Positions 10,780 through 20,139 of a DNA stretch of 62,335 nucleotides are shown here, in pieces. How positions within the stretch are numbered: the first letter of the stretch is position 1; each line of letters starts with the position of its first letter. A program made the position numbers and the translations under genes. Under the pieces are notes generated by a model. The model had not been told where the DNA came from, ran no database searches, and saw nothing but the letters and a program-made list of their open reading frames with translations. Source of the DNA: Idiomarina zobellii (lineage in GTDB: Bacteria; Pseudomonadota; Gammaproteobacteria; Enterobacterales; Alteromonadaceae); assembly GCF_900100855.1 (NCBI RefSeq), contig NZ_FNCB01000015.1, positions 1-62,335 of the forward strand, given 5' to 3'.

Positions 10780-12129
10780 ATGTTAGATAAAGTGGTCATA
10801 GCCAACCGCGGCGAAATTGCACTGAGAATTTTGCGAGCTTGTAAAGAGCTTGGCATTAAAACGGTTGCGGTTCACTCGACGGTCGACAGAAATTTAAAGC
10901 ACGTACTGCTTGCTGATGAAGCCATTTGTATTGGTAAAGCACCGGCGAATGAAAGCTATTTGAACATACCCAGAATTATTAGCGCTGCAGAAATTACCGA
11001 CTCAGCCGCCATTCACCCAGGTTACGGCTTCCTTGCTGAAAATGCAGACTTCGCTGAGCAAGTTGAACAATCGGGGTTTGTTTTCGTTGGCCCTACTGCC
11101 GATGTTATCCGCCTGATGGGCGATAAAGTCTCGGCGATAAAAGCCATGAAAAAAGCCGGGGTTCCTTGTGTTCCAGGGTCAGACGGTCCTCTGGACGACA
11201 ATGATGAGCGCAATATTAAACTCGCCAAGCGCATTGGTTACCCAATTATTATCAAAGCGGCAGGCGGCGGCGGTGGCCGCGGTATGCGCGTTGTGCGTCA
11301 AGAAAGCGAGTTACTAAGCGCCATTAGTATGACTCAGAATGAAGCAAGAGCGGCTTTCGGGAACCCCGTTGTTTATATGGAGAAGTTCCTGGAAAACCCT
11401 CGCCACGTAGAGGTTCAGGTTCTCGCCGACGGCCAGGGCAACGCTATTCATTTAGGCGAGCGAGACTGCTCTATGCAGCGTCGCCACCAGAAAGTGGTCG
11501 AAGAAGCGCCAGCCCCAGGTATTACGCCAGAAATGCGTAAGTTCATTGGTGAGCGCTGTGCCAAGGCCTGTATAGAAATTGGCTATCGCGGTGCTGGTAC
11601 TTTTGAGTTCTTATATGAAAACGGCGAATTCTACTTCATTGAAATGAACACCCGTATTCAGGTGGAGCACCCAGTCACCGAAATGGTTACCGGTATCGAC
11701 CTTATTAAAGAGCAGCTTCGCATTGCTGCTGGCCGACAGCTTTCTATCAGCCAGGAAGACGTTGTTATTCGTGGACATGCTGTAGAGTGCCGAATTAACG
11801 CAGAAGACCCTGACACCTTTGTGCCGTCACCAGGACAAATCACACGATTCCACCCTCCGGGCGGCTTTGGTGTTCGCTGGGACTCTCATGTTTATGCAGA
11901 CTACAAAGTGCCACCTAATTATGACTCAATGATTGGTAAGCTCATTACCTACGGCGAAAACCGCGATATTGCTATAGCACGTATGCGCAATGCGTTGAGT
12001 GAGCTCATTATTGAGAACATTAAAACCAACGTACCTCTGCAAAAAAGCATCATGGCGGATGAAAACTTCCAGCATGGTGGTACCAACATTCACTACTTAG
12101 AGAAAAAGCTCGGTATGGGCGGTCATTAA
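10780..12129 (+). CDS. accC: Biotin carboxylase subunit of acetyl-CoA carboxylase
   Basis: ATP-dependent carboxylation of biotin on AccB. The 449 residues match the E. coli length. The ATP-grasp fold is recognisable by the glycine-rich loop [17 protein letters not shown], the N-terminal [15 protein letters not shown], and the active-site region [17 protein letters not shown]. The ribosome-binding site is GCAGGAA. Downstream prmA follows after 4 bp, so the two are likely in one transcript. Confidence 0.98.
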   Translation: MLDKVVIANRGEIALRILRACKELGIKTVAVHSTVDRNLKHVLLADEAICIGKAPANESYLNIPRIISAAEITDSAAIHPGYGFLAENADFAEQVEQSGFVFVGPTADVIRLMGDKVSAIKAMKKAGVPCVPGSDGPLDDNDERNIKLAKRIGYPIIIKAAGGGGGRGMRVVRQESELLSAISMTQNEARAAFGNPVVYMEKFLENPRHVEVQVLADGQGNAIHLGERDCSMQRRHQKVVEEAPAPGITPEMRKFIGERCAKACIEIGYRGAGTFEFLYENGEFYFIEMNTRIQVEHPVTEMVTGIDLIKEQLRIAAGRQLSISQEDVVIRGHAVECRINAEDPDTFVPSPGQITRFHPPGGFGVRWDSHVYADYKVPPNYDSMIGKLITYGENRDIAIARMRNALSELIIENIKTNVPLQKSIMADENFQHGGTNIHYLEKKLGMGGH

Positions 12130-12133
12130 CAGA

Positions 12134-13015
12134 ATGGCCTGGATACAACTCACCCTCTCCAGTAGTGAAGAGCATGCGCCGCGTGTCGGCGACATGCTCA
12201 TGGGCAATGGCGCTCAAGCGGTCACCTACCGTGACGGCGCCGACACACCTATTTTTGAACCCAGACCGGGCGAAGTGACATTATGGCAAAACACTCTAGT
12301 AACGGGATTGTTTGACGCCGAAGCCGACATTAAGTCCGTTGTCACGAATTTGGAAAAGTCGTCGATTTTACCGACCCCGCTTCAATACAAAACCGATGCG
12401 CTTGAAGACAAGGACTGGGAACGTGAGTGGATGGATAACTTCCACCCTATCCAGTTTGGCGAGCGCCTTTGGATTTGCCCTAGCTGGCGCGATATTCCTG
12501 ACCCGTCAGCAGTAAATATCTTGCTTGATCCAGGCATGGCGTTTGGTACCGGTACGCATCCAACGACAGCTATGTGCTTGCGATGGCTTGACGCTAACCC
12601 ACCAAAAGATAAGACCACCTTAGACTTTGGCTGTGGCTCCGGTATTTTGGGTATTGCCGCACTCTTGTTTGATGCGAAGCACGCTATTGGTATCGACATT
12701 GACCAACAGGCACTTATCGCCACTAAAGACAATGCGGAGCGTAATGGTGTCAGCAGCAAATTCGACGTATTCCTGCCAAGCGAGCAACCACTAACACAGG
12801 TCGACTTAGTCCTAGCCAACGTGCTCGCCGGACCACTCAGAGAGTTGTCGGACACCATACTGGCATTTGTTAAACCCGGTGGTCAGCTCGTACTTTCCGG
12901 AATTTTGGAACGTCAAGTCAGCGATGTAATACAAGCCTACCAGCCTGACATAAAATTCGACACGCCCGTCATAGACGGCGACTGGGCAATGCTCAGCGGT
13001 ACTCGAGTTGGTTAA
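12134..13015 (+). CDS. prmA: Ribosomal protein L11 methyltransferase
   Basis: Trimethylates ribosomal protein L11 using SAM. The 293-residue protein has an N-terminal substrate-recognition domain and a Rossmann methyltransferase domain with LDPGMAFGTGTHPTT, LDFGCGSGILGIAA and the catalytic-site NVLAGPL segment. It follows accC by 4 bp, a linkage also found in other gammaproteobacteria (accBC-prmA-dusB-fis order in E. coli, where prmA and dusB-fis form consecutive units). Confidence 0.96.
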   Translation: MAWIQLTLSSSEEHAPRVGDMLMGNGAQAVTYRDGADTPIFEPRPGEVTLWQNTLVTGLFDAEADIKSVVTNLEKSSILPTPLQYKTDALEDKDWEREWMDNFHPIQFGERLWICPSWRDIPDPSAVNILLDPGMAFGTGTHPTTAMCLRWLDANPPKDKTTLDFGCGSGILGIAALLFDAKHAIGIDIDQQALIATKDNAERNGVSSKFDVFLPSEQPLTQVDLVLANVLAGPLRELSDTILAFVKPGGQLVLSGILERQVSDVIQAYQPDIKFDTPVIDGDWAMLSGTRVG

Positions 13016-13061
13016 CAAGCGTTCGCTTTGTCAATAGTAAAAAGTTAAAAAAAGAATCAAA

Positions 13062-13107
13062 TTGCGTAATAAATAGCCTTTTCTTTATTGCGCAAATTCC
13101 ATAAAAT
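13062..13107 (+). promoter_or_regulatory. Control region of dusB-fis with hairpin and candidate Fis site
   Basis: In the 124-bp gap before dusB, TTGCGTAATAAA (13062-13073) and TTTATTGCGCAA (13084-13095) form an inverted repeat with one G-T pair. The left arm is part of a 15-mer (13064-13078) that fits the loose Fis consensus G-NN-YR-NN-W-NN-YR-NN-C at every fixed position. TAAAAT (13102-13107) followed by a C-rich stretch could be the -10 element and discriminator. Fis autoregulation at this operon is established in E. coli; its occurrence here is inferred. Confidence 0.4.
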
Positions 13108-13139
13108 TCTCTCCCCTTTCGCTGAGTAGTTTTTAACCG

Positions 13140-14111
13140 ATGCGGATTGGTCCATATCAACTCGACAATCAGGTCATTCTAGCTCCCATGGCCGGAGTTA
13201 CTGATCAGCCCTTTCGTCAGCTGTGTTACAGCAAAGGGGCAGGTTTGACAGTGTCTGAAATGCTGTCCAGTAACCCGAAAGTGTGGAAAACCGGGAAATC
13301 CAGGCAACGCATGGACCACTCGGGTGAATTAGGTATTCGCGCCGTGCAAATTGCAGGCTCCGAGCCTTCTTTAATGGCAGAAGCGGCCAAAGTGAATGTC
13401 GATATGGGCGCTCAAATTATTGACATCAATATGGGCTGCCCAGCGAAGAAAGTGAATAAAAAAATGGCAGGCTCTGCGCTGATGCAATACCCGGAGCTTG
13501 TTGAAGAGATACTGACAGCCGTGGTTTCAGCTGTCGATGTTCCGGTCACGTTAAAAACCCGTACCGGTTGGAACCGGGACAATAAAAATGGCATTGAAAT
13601 AGCAAAAATTGCCGAACGTTGTGGTATTCAATCGCTCGCAGTGCATGGTCGAACAAGAGCCTGTATGTACAAAGGCGAAGCCGAATACGACACCATACGA
13701 GCGGTAAAGGAAGCGGTTTCAATCCCTGTCATTGCTAATGGTGATGTTCGTACACCACAGCAAGCACAACAGGTTTTAGCTTATACCGGTGCTGACGCAA
13801 TAATGATAGGACGTGGCGCGCAAGGAAATCCCTGGTTATTCAGGGAAATAAGCCATTTCCTGGAAACCGGTGAAGAATTAGCGCCACCGTCAATATCGGA
13901 AGTCGCGGAAACAACGATTAATCACGTTGAACAGCTGCATCAATTTTACGGCAGCTTTCAAGGTGTTCGGATAGCCAGAAAACATGTTGGTTGGTACTTA
14001 AAAGAACAAGCCAGCAACGATGAGTTCCGGCAAGTATTTAATCGTCTGGAAGACGCCAGCGAGCAACTCCAGGCACTTGAAGATTATTTTGTCACTGTAG
14101 AGAAGAGATAA
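13140..14111 (+). CDS. dusB: tRNA-dihydrouridine synthase B
   Basis: An FMN-dependent enzyme that reduces specific uridines of tRNA to dihydrouridine. The 323-residue TIM-barrel protein has [15 protein letters not shown] at the N-terminus, the catalytic cysteine in [20 protein letters not shown], the FMN/phosphate segments [14 protein letters not shown] and NGDV, and [12 protein letters not shown]. Seven bp upstream of fis, the conserved dusB-fis pair of gammaproteobacteria. Confidence 0.97.
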   Translation: MRIGPYQLDNQVILAPMAGVTDQPFRQLCYSKGAGLTVSEMLSSNPKVWKTGKSRQRMDHSGELGIRAVQIAGSEPSLMAEAAKVNVDMGAQIIDINMGCPAKKVNKKMAGSALMQYPELVEEILTAVVSAVDVPVTLKTRTGWNRDNKNGIEIAKIAERCGIQSLAVHGRTRACMYKGEAEYDTIRAVKEAVSIPVIANGDVRTPQQAQQVLAYTGADAIMIGRGAQGNPWLFREISHFLETGEELAPPSISEVAETTINHVEQLHQFYGSFQGVRIARKHVGWYLKEQASNDEFRQVFNRLEDASEQLQALEDYFVTVEKR

Positions 14112-14118
14112 GCGTATT

Positions 14119-14412
14119 ATGTTTGATCAAAACCCTAATCGTGAGAATGTATCTCCCCTGACCACTATCGGAAACAACGCTCAGCCTAAGCCGCTGCGTG
14201 ACTCCGTAAAGCAAGCACTGCACAGCTTCCTGCGCCAGCTTGACGGTCAGGACCCAGAAGAGCTGTATGAACTGGTGCTTTCAGAAGTAGAGGCACCATT
14301 ACTTGAAGAGGTCATGACTTACACCCGGGGTAATCAAACCCGCGCCGCGACCATGCTAGGCATTAACCGCGGCACCTTACGCAAAAAGCTGAAAAAATAC
14401 GGCATGAACTAA
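14119..14412 (+). CDS. fis: Nucleoid protein and global regulator Fis
   Basis: A DNA-bending protein that controls rRNA and many growth-phase genes and shapes the nucleoid. The 97-residue product is one residue shorter than in E. coli (98), and the C-terminal helix-turn-helix ([27 protein letters not shown]) is essentially the same. The N-terminal part carries the beta-hairpin arms. Second gene of the dusB-fis operon, followed directly by a strong terminator. Confidence 0.98.
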   Translation: MFDQNPNRENVSPLTTIGNNAQPKPLRDSVKQALHSFLRQLDGQDPEELYELVLSEVEAPLLEEVMTYTRGNQTRAATMLGINRGTLRKKLKKYGMN

Positions 14413-14422
14413 TACGATTTTT

Positions 14423-14447
14423 GGGCGCCTTTTGGCGCCCTTTTTTT
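14423..14447 (+). terminator. Rho-independent terminator of dusB-fis
   Basis: GGGCGCC-TTTT-GGCGCCC followed by T7, starting 10 bp after the fis stop codon. Confidence 0.95.
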
Positions 14448-14485
14448 ATGGCTTAAAAAGTAACTCAGAACAGAAAGGCAAAACC

Positions 14486-16042
14486 ATGGAAAACCGTCCT
14501 ATCCAACGCGCGTTAATCAGTGTTTCAGATAAAACAGGCATCGTTGAGTTTGCTCAGGCGTTAGCAGCGAAAAATATTGAAATTCTCTCTACAGGTGGCA
14601 CTGCTAAACTTTTGCGCGACTCTGGCTTAACCGTTATTGATGTCTCTGAGCATACAGGTCAAACGGAAATTATGGGCGGCCGCGTGAAAACGCTGCATCC
14701 GAAAGTTCATGGCGGCATTTTAGGTCGACGAGACATTGATCAGGACGTTATGCAGGAGCAAGACATTGCGCCTATCGACATGGTAGTAGTCAACCTATAC
14801 CCATTTGCCGAAACGGTAGCGAAAGAAGGCTGTACTTTAGAAGACGCCATAGAGAACATCGATATTGGCGGTCCAACCATGGTTCGCGCAGCAGCTAAAA
14901 ACCATAAAGATGTCACTATAGTAGTTAATGCGTCTGACTATGACCGTGTTTTAAATGAGATTAATGACAGCGGTAGTGTCAGCTACAACACCCGTTTTGA
15001 TCTAGCGGTTGCTGCGTTTGAACACACAGCCCAATACGACGGTATGATAGCGAACTACTTAGGCCTGCAGCTCAGCGACAATGACTTTGCGCGCACCTTG
15101 AACTTGCAAGTATCTAAGAAACAAGACTTGCGCTACGGTGAAAACTCGCATCAATCGGCAGCGTTCTACACTGAGCGTAATGCGCCTAAAGGTAACGTGT
15201 CTACAGCAGAGCAGCTACAAGGCAAAGCACTGTCTTTTAATAACATTGCCGATACCGATGCAGCATTGGAATGTGTGAAAAGTTTCGCAGAGCCTGCGTG
15301 CGTCATTGTAAAACACGCGAACCCTTGCGGCGTTGCCATTGGAGAGTCTATTAATGATGCCTATGACCGCGCTTTTAAAACTGATCCAACCTCAGCTTTT
15401 GGTGGCATCATTGCGTTTAACCGCGAACTGGATGAAGCGACAGCAACTGCAATTGTTGAGCGCCAGTTTGTCGAAGTTATTATTGCGCCAAGCGTTAGCG
15501 ATGCCGCGAAAAAAGCCGTCTCCGGTAAGAAAAACGTACGTTTGCTTGAGTGCGGCCAGTGGGCTGACTCTGGCACTCAGCTCGACTATAAGCGAGTCAC
15601 CGGCGGCTTATTGGTACAAGATACCGACACAAAAGACTTTAACGAAGACGAGTTGAAAGTCGTTAGCAAGGTTCAACCAACCGAAGAGCAAATGACTGAC
15701 TTAATGTTCTGCTGGAAGGTGGCTAAGTTTGTTAAGTCAAATGCCATTGTTTATGCCAAAGACGGTATGACCATTGGAGTTGGCGCTGGGCAAATGAGTC
15801 GGGTTTACAGTGCAAAAATTGCCGGCATTAAAGCCGCTGATGAAGGTCTTCAAGTCGAAGGGTCAGTCATGGCGTCTGACGCATTCTTCCCATTCCGGGA
15901 CGGAATCGATGCTGCCGCTGAAGCGGGCATTAAAGCCATTATTCAACCCGGTGGGTCTATTCGCGACAACGAGATTATAGCGGCCGCAGACGAGCACGGT
16001 ATTGCCATGGTCTTTACCGGAATGCGCCATTTCCGCCATTAA
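14486..16042 (+). CDS. purH: Bifunctional AICAR transformylase / IMP cyclohydrolase
   Basis: Last two steps of IMP synthesis. The 518-residue protein has the N-terminal MGS-like cyclohydrolase domain ([31 protein letters not shown]) and the C-terminal formyltransferase domain with the catalytic Lys-His in VKHANPCG and the [11 protein letters not shown] end. I chose the start at 14486, preceded by AGAAAGGC, because the upstream in-frame extension to 14432 would run through the fis terminator. The gene is followed by a weak hairpin, then a lipoprotein gene and purD. Confidence 0.97.
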   Translation: MENRPIQRALISVSDKTGIVEFAQALAAKNIEILSTGGTAKLLRDSGLTVIDVSEHTGQTEIMGGRVKTLHPKVHGGILGRRDIDQDVMQEQDIAPIDMVVVNLYPFAETVAKEGCTLEDAIENIDIGGPTMVRAAAKNHKDVTIVVNASDYDRVLNEINDSGSVSYNTRFDLAVAAFEHTAQYDGMIANYLGLQLSDNDFARTLNLQVSKKQDLRYGENSHQSAAFYTERNAPKGNVSTAEQLQGKALSFNNIADTDAALECVKSFAEPACVIVKHANPCGVAIGESINDAYDRAFKTDPTSAFGGIIAFNRELDEATATAIVERQFVEVIIAPSVSDAAKKAVSGKKNVRLLECGQWADSGTQLDYKRVTGGLLVQDTDTKDFNEDELKVVSKVQPTEEQMTDLMFCWKVAKFVKSNAIVYAKDGMTIGVGAGQMSRVYSAKIAGIKAADEGLQVEGSVMASDAFFPFRDGIDAAAEAGIKAIIQPGGSIRDNEIIAAADEHGIAMVFTGMRHFRH

Positions 16043-16070
16043 TGCGTAGTGATAAGTGATGTTATTTGCT

Positions 16071-16088
16071 GCCCCGACGATTCGGGGC
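16071..16088 (+). terminator. Hairpin after purH, weak terminator or attenuator
   Basis: A perfect GCCCCGA/TCGGGGC stem with a CGAT loop lies 28 bp after purH. It is followed by TAATCTTT, not a clean T tract, so it would terminate only partly, or serve to lower expression of the downstream lipoprotein-purD pair. Confidence 0.5.
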
Positions 16089-16128
16089 TAATCTTTACAA
16101 ACACTTATAAAAACGAAGAGGCAGTTAT

Positions 16129-16992
16129 ATGAAATATTCTGCAATCGCATTATCCATGGTTTCTCTTTTGGCGTTATCAGCCTGTGACAGTGGTCCGAAG
16201 TCGTCGGCACCGGCAAGCACAGAGCAAGGCGCACCTATCACTTTAGAAAGCGCAGTTAACCACGAGGATCGCACGCCTGCGTATGTTGAGCGTGATCAGT
16301 TCCGCCATCCAAAAGAAACTCTAGAGTTTTTCGAACTTGAACCTTCGATGACCGTTGTCGAAATATGGCCAGGCGGAGGTTACTACAGCGAAATTCTGGC
16401 GCCATACCTCGCTGACGAAGGTACATTTTACGCTGCACATTTTCCGGAAGACACGCAAAGCGACTATTACCAGCGCTCACTCAATAAATTTAAAGAACGC
16501 CTCACCAGCGAAGCTGTTTTTGGCAATGTTGAGCTGACTCAGTTTGCCCCTTTGACACCACTGGAAACTGATATTGCGCCGCCAAACAGCGCTGATCGCA
16601 TACTGACCTTCCGTAACTTACACAACTGGTATATGAGCGGCGGTGAAGAAGCTGTACTCAGCGCTTTTCGTCAGTTCCACCAAGCGCTAATTCCTGACGG
16701 CATTTTAGGGGTGGTCGACCATCGTTTGCCTGAAAGTGCCGATGACGGCGCTATGGAAAACAGTGGTTACATTAAAGAAAGCTGGGTTATTGATCTTGCT
16801 GAACAGGCTGGCTTTGAGCTTGTCGAAAGCAGTGAAATTAATGCAAACCCGAAAGATACAGCGGACCATCCTAACGGTGTTTGGAATTTACCTCCAACAC
16901 TCAATGTCGAAGATGGTGATGACGCTGAAATTTATAAAGCTATCGGTGAGAGCGACCGATTCACACTGAAGTTTAGAAAACCCGTAGAATAA
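16129..16992 (+). CDS. Lipoprotein with class I methyltransferase fold
   Basis: A 287-residue protein whose N-terminus is a lipoprotein signal (hydrophobic stretch then LSAC, lipidated Cys19). The body has a Rossmann methyltransferase fold: VVEIWPGGGYYSEILAPYL corresponds to the SAM-binding motif I, and YAAHFP and VDHR follow at the expected strands (COG4798-like predicted methyltransferases). The substrate is unknown. It lies between purH and purD, 8 bp before purD with GAAGAGGCAG as ribosome-binding site, so it is probably co-transcribed with purD. A SAM-dependent enzyme outside the cytoplasm would be odd, so the fold may serve another ligand. Confidence 0.75.
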   Translation: MKYSAIALSMVSLLALSACDSGPKSSAPASTEQGAPITLESAVNHEDRTPAYVERDQFRHPKETLEFFELEPSMTVVEIWPGGGYYSEILAPYLADEGTFYAAHFPEDTQSDYYQRSLNKFKERLTSEAVFGNVELTQFAPLTPLETDIAPPNSADRILTFRNLHNWYMSGGEEAVLSAFRQFHQALIPDGILGVVDHRLPESADDGAMENSGYIKESWVIDLAEQAGFELVESSEINANPKDTADHPNGVWNLPPTLNVEDGDDAEIYKAIGESDRFTLKFRKPVE

Positions 16993-17000
16993 GGATACTC

Positions 17001-18284
17001 ATGAAAGTTTTAGTTGTTGGCGGCGGAGGCCGTGAACACGCACTGGCGTGGAAAGCATCACAGTCCTCACAAGTAGACTGTGTGTTCGTAGCTCCTGGCA
17101 ATGCAGGAACTGAACGTGAGCCAAACCTCACAAACGTTGATATTGCGGCCGAAGACATCGACGGCCTGCTTAACTTTGCCAAACAGGAAAACATCGGGCT
17201 GACCATTGTTGGGCCTGAAGCACCTCTTGTCGCCGGCATTGTCGACAAATTTACTGAAGCTGGCTTAGCCGCTTTTGGTCCTACAGCTAAAGCCGCTCAG
17301 CTGGAAGGGTCTAAAGCGTTCAGTAAGGACTTCCTGCAACGTCACAAGATTCCAACCGCCGACTACCAAAACTTCACAGAAGTAGAACCTGCAAAAGCTT
17401 ATGTTGCTGAAAAAGGCGTGCCTATTGTCATCAAAGCAGACGGCTTAGCAGCCGGTAAAGGCGTTATTATCGCTGAAACCCTGGAGCAAGCTAACGCAGC
17501 GATAGACGATATGCTGGCAGGCAACCGCTTTGGTGACGCAGGTCACCGCGTGGTCATTGAAGAGTTTTTAAAAGGCGAAGAAGCGTCGTTTATTGTGATG
17601 GTTGACGGTGAACGCGCAATACCCTTTGCATCAAGTCAGGACCATAAGGCTCGTGACAATGGCGATACCGGCCCGAACACCGGTGGTATGGGCGCCTATT
17701 CTCCAGCGCCGGTCGTTTCTCCGGCTATTCATGACTGGGTAATGCGCCATGTTATTAAGCCAACCGTTGACGGAATGGCGGCTGAAGGTGCACCTTATAA
17801 AGGTTTTCTGTACGCCGGCTTAATGATTGCCGACGACGGAACCGCTAAAGTCCTCGAGTATAACTGCCGTTTCGGAGACCCGGAAACACAGCCAATTATG
17901 ATGCGCCTTAAGTCAGACTTAGTTGAGCTATGTCTGCAAGCAGTCGAGGGCAAATTAAACCAAGCACCTATCGAGTTCGATGAGCGCGCGGCGGTAGGCG
18001 TCGTCATGGCTGCAGGTGGTTACCCTGAAAGCTACCATAAAGGCGACGTTATTCACGGTTTACTGGACGCTGAACTGGAGAACCAAAAGGTTTTTCACGC
18101 CGGTACCAAAATGAACGACGAAAACGTAGTTACCAGCGGAGGTCGCGTTCTTTGCTGCACCGCACTTGGCAAAACCGTAACCGAAGCTCAAAGCCTCGCA
18201 TACCAACTGGTTGATAATATTAGCTGGGACAATGTCTACTTCCGCACAGATATTGCCCACAGAGCCATTAAACGCGAAAGCTAA
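17001..18284 (+). CDS. purD: Phosphoribosylamine--glycine ligase
   Basis: Second step of purine synthesis: joins glycine to phosphoribosylamine using ATP. The 427-residue protein has MKVLVVGGGGREHALAWK at the start, the ATP-grasp loop VIKADGLAAGKGVIIA, and GPNTGGMGAYSPAP and EYNCRFGDPETQ for metal and substrate binding. In E. coli purH and purD are adjacent; here they are separated by the lipoprotein methyltransferase gene. The region just after the stop is the left arm of a long inverted repeat that extends to the next gene. Confidence 0.97.
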   Translation: MKVLVVGGGGREHALAWKASQSSQVDCVFVAPGNAGTEREPNLTNVDIAAEDIDGLLNFAKQENIGLTIVGPEAPLVAGIVDKFTEAGLAAFGPTAKAAQLEGSKAFSKDFLQRHKIPTADYQNFTEVEPAKAYVAEKGVPIVIKADGLAAGKGVIIAETLEQANAAIDDMLAGNRFGDAGHRVVIEEFLKGEEASFIVMVDGERAIPFASSQDHKARDNGDTGPNTGGMGAYSPAPVVSPAIHDWVMRHVIKPTVDGMAAEGAPYKGFLYAGLMIADDGTAKVLEYNCRFGDPETQPIMMRLKSDLVELCLQAVEGKLNQAPIEFDERAAVGVVMAAGGYPESYHKGDVIHGLLDAELENQKVFHAGTKMNDENVVTSGGRVLCCTALGKTVTEAQSLAYQLVDNISWDNVYFRTDIAHRAIKRES

Positions 18285-18290
18285 AACCCA

Positions 18291-18350
18291 CCTCCTGTCA
18301 TAACACCGTCATAAAAAGGACTTATCATCCGTGGTGTTTATGACAGGAGG
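18291..18350 (+). promoter_or_regulatory. Long hairpin that encloses the ribosome-binding site of the next gene
   Basis: CCTCCTGTCATAACACC (18291-18307) pairs with 18333-18350, whose complement differs only by one bulged T, giving a 17-bp stem and a 25-nt loop. The right arm ends in AGGAGG (18345-18350), the ribosome-binding site of the EAL/GGDEF gene starting at 18355, and the left arm begins with the matching CCTCCT. In RNA read from purD, this site would be sequestered. There is no T tract, so a terminator role is unlikely. Confidence 0.75.
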
Positions 18351-18354
18351 CTTT

Positions 18355-20139
18355 ATGTCAACGAGCGATAACCGCCGGGCACTCATTTCACTCATTGATA
18401 ATCAACAATTGTATCCCCTCTTTCAGCCCGTTGTTGATACTACCCGCGGTTGTGTGATTGGTCATGAATCCCTTATTAGGGGGCCTAAAGGCCATGTTCT
18501 GGAGTTTCCCGATAAACTGTTCTCGGTTGCTCACGAAAGCGATTTACTCTCAGAGCTTGAGCTTGCCTGTCGTTACGCCGCGATAAAAGAGTTTCAGCGC
18601 CGAGGTATGACCGGCAAACTGTTTTTAAACGTAAACCCCAACGTTTTAAAAGATGACTCCCACCCCCATGGTTCAACATTACGACTGTCACAGCAGCTGG
18701 GACTGGATCCTCACCAAATTGTTATTGAAATATCAGAGCGATATCCAATAGAGGATACCGAAAACCTGAAAGAAGCCATTATTCATTACCGTCAATTAGG
18801 CTTTATGATAGCCATCGACGACTTAGGTGCCGGCTATTCTGGCTTAAAGCTTTGGTCTGAGCTGCATCCTGATTACGTTAAAATTGACCGCTATTTCATT
18901 CAGGATATTCATGAGTCGTCGGTTAAACGGGTGTTTGTTCAAAGCATTCTCTCGCTGGCAAAAAATATACAAACGAAAGTTATTGCTGAGGGGATTGAAA
19001 CCAAAGATGAGCTTGAACAGCTTCACGCATTAGGCATTAAGCACTGCCAGGGCTATCTGTTCGGTAGGCCTGCCAAGTTGCCTGCGAGAGATGTAAACAC
19101 ATCCCTTTTAAATACATATCAGCCTACTAAAAGCAGCTACCACGAAACTATCGCCAGCGTTGTTAATTCACTGGAAACTATTGCTGATGATGAACCGGCA
19201 CTAGAGGCACTCAACCGTTTTACCAAGAATGCCTCATTGTCGTTACTTCCGGTCACCCGATACCAGCAAGTGGTAGGCGTGCTTCGCAGAGAAAAACTGT
19301 TAGAGCGTTTTTCCGGCTCTTATGGGCATGCCTTAAATGCCAGCAAGCACGTTGTGCATATTATGGAAAAAGAACCGATAGCTGTTGATTGGCGAGCATC
19401 GTTAGAAGACGTCAGTCAGTTAATCACTGAGCACGAAGAAACCGATGTCTATCAACATATTATCGTCACTCGCAATAACAGATATTACGGCGTAGCTTCT
19501 ATAAAGAGCTTACTGCGGAAAATAACTGAGCTAAAAATTAATGATGCCCGACATGCCAATCCCTTAACTCAATTGCCCGGTAATGTAGCTATAAATCGGG
19601 TTATCAACGAAAAGTTGAAAGCTCAAACCCCATTTAGTGTCGCCTACTTCGATTTAAACCACTTCAAGCCCTATAACGATATTTATGGCTACGAGCAAGG
19701 TGATCAAGTGATCAAGTGGGTTGCTCAGCTACTGCAGAAACGCCTTACAGGGTGCAGTAACTTTGTCGGTCATATTGGTGGTGATGACTTTGTTGTAATA
19801 TTTGATCACTCAGCGGGAAATGCAGGTCTCGTTGAAAACAGCTGTAAAAACGTTATTGAGCTGTTTGATAGGGATGTCATTCAGTTTTATCAAGAGGAAC
19901 ATATAAAGCTTGGCGGCATTAAGGCAGTTAACCGAGAGGGTCACCCAACATTCTTTTCTTTATTGAGCATTGCCGTTGGAGTGGTCAGCCCAGACGCTAA
20001 ACTTTGTGAGTCGCACCATGACGTTGCCTTACTAGCAACCGAGGCCAAGAAAGAAGCAAAGCGTTTTGGCGGCAGCCATTGTTACCTTTGCCACCGCCAA
20101 GCCCCCAGACGCTTAAAGCTTGTTAGTTCACATTCTTAA
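18355..20139 (+). CDS. EAL - CBS pair - GGDEF cyclic-di-GMP protein
   Basis: A 594-residue soluble protein. Residues about 15-255 form an EAL phosphodiesterase domain with the signature changed to ESL (38-40), while the other metal and substrate positions are kept (NVNP, EISER, DDLGAGYSGL, KIDRYFI, AEGIET). Residues about 260-400 resemble a pair of CBS domains, a nucleotide-sensing module. Residues about 410-580 form a GGDEF domain with GGDDF at 475-479 and no RxxD inhibition site. It could make or break c-di-GMP, or act only as a sensor. The start at 18355 is chosen because AGGAGG sits 4 nt before it. Overlaps the convergent maoP by 4 bp. Confidence 0.85.
   Translation: MSTSDNRRALISLIDNQQLYPLFQPVVDTTRGCVIGHESLIRGPKGHVLEFPDKLFSVAHESDLLSELELACRYAAIKEFQRRGMTGKLFLNVNPNVLKDDSHPHGSTLRLSQQLGLDPHQIVIEISERYPIEDTENLKEAIIHYRQLGFMIAIDDLGAGYSGLKLWSELHPDYVKIDRYFIQDIHESSVKRVFVQSILSLAKNIQTKVIAEGIETKDELEQLHALGIKHCQGYLFGRPAKLPARDVNTSLLNTYQPTKSSYHETIASVVNSLETIADDEPALEALNRFTKNASLSLLPVTRYQQVVGVLRREKLLERFSGSYGHALNASKHVVHIMEKEPIAVDWRASLEDVSQLITEHEETDVYQHIIVTRNNRYYGVASIKSLLRKITELKINDARHANPLTQLPGNVAINRVINEKLKAQTPFSVAYFDLNHFKPYNDIYGYEQGDQVIKWVAQLLQKRLTGCSNFVGHIGGDDFVVIFDHSAGNAGLVENSCKNVIELFDRDVIQFYQEEHIKLGGIKAVNREGHPTFFSLLSIAVGVVSPDAKLCESHHDVALLATEAKKEAKRFGGSHCYLCHRQAPRRLKLVSSHS

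Noticed and set aside
18291-18350. c-di-GMP riboswitch before the EAL/GGDEF gene
   Set aside because: The sequence is a single long stem and has none of the conserved loops of the c-di-GMP classes I know. It is kept only as a ribosome-binding-site hairpin.
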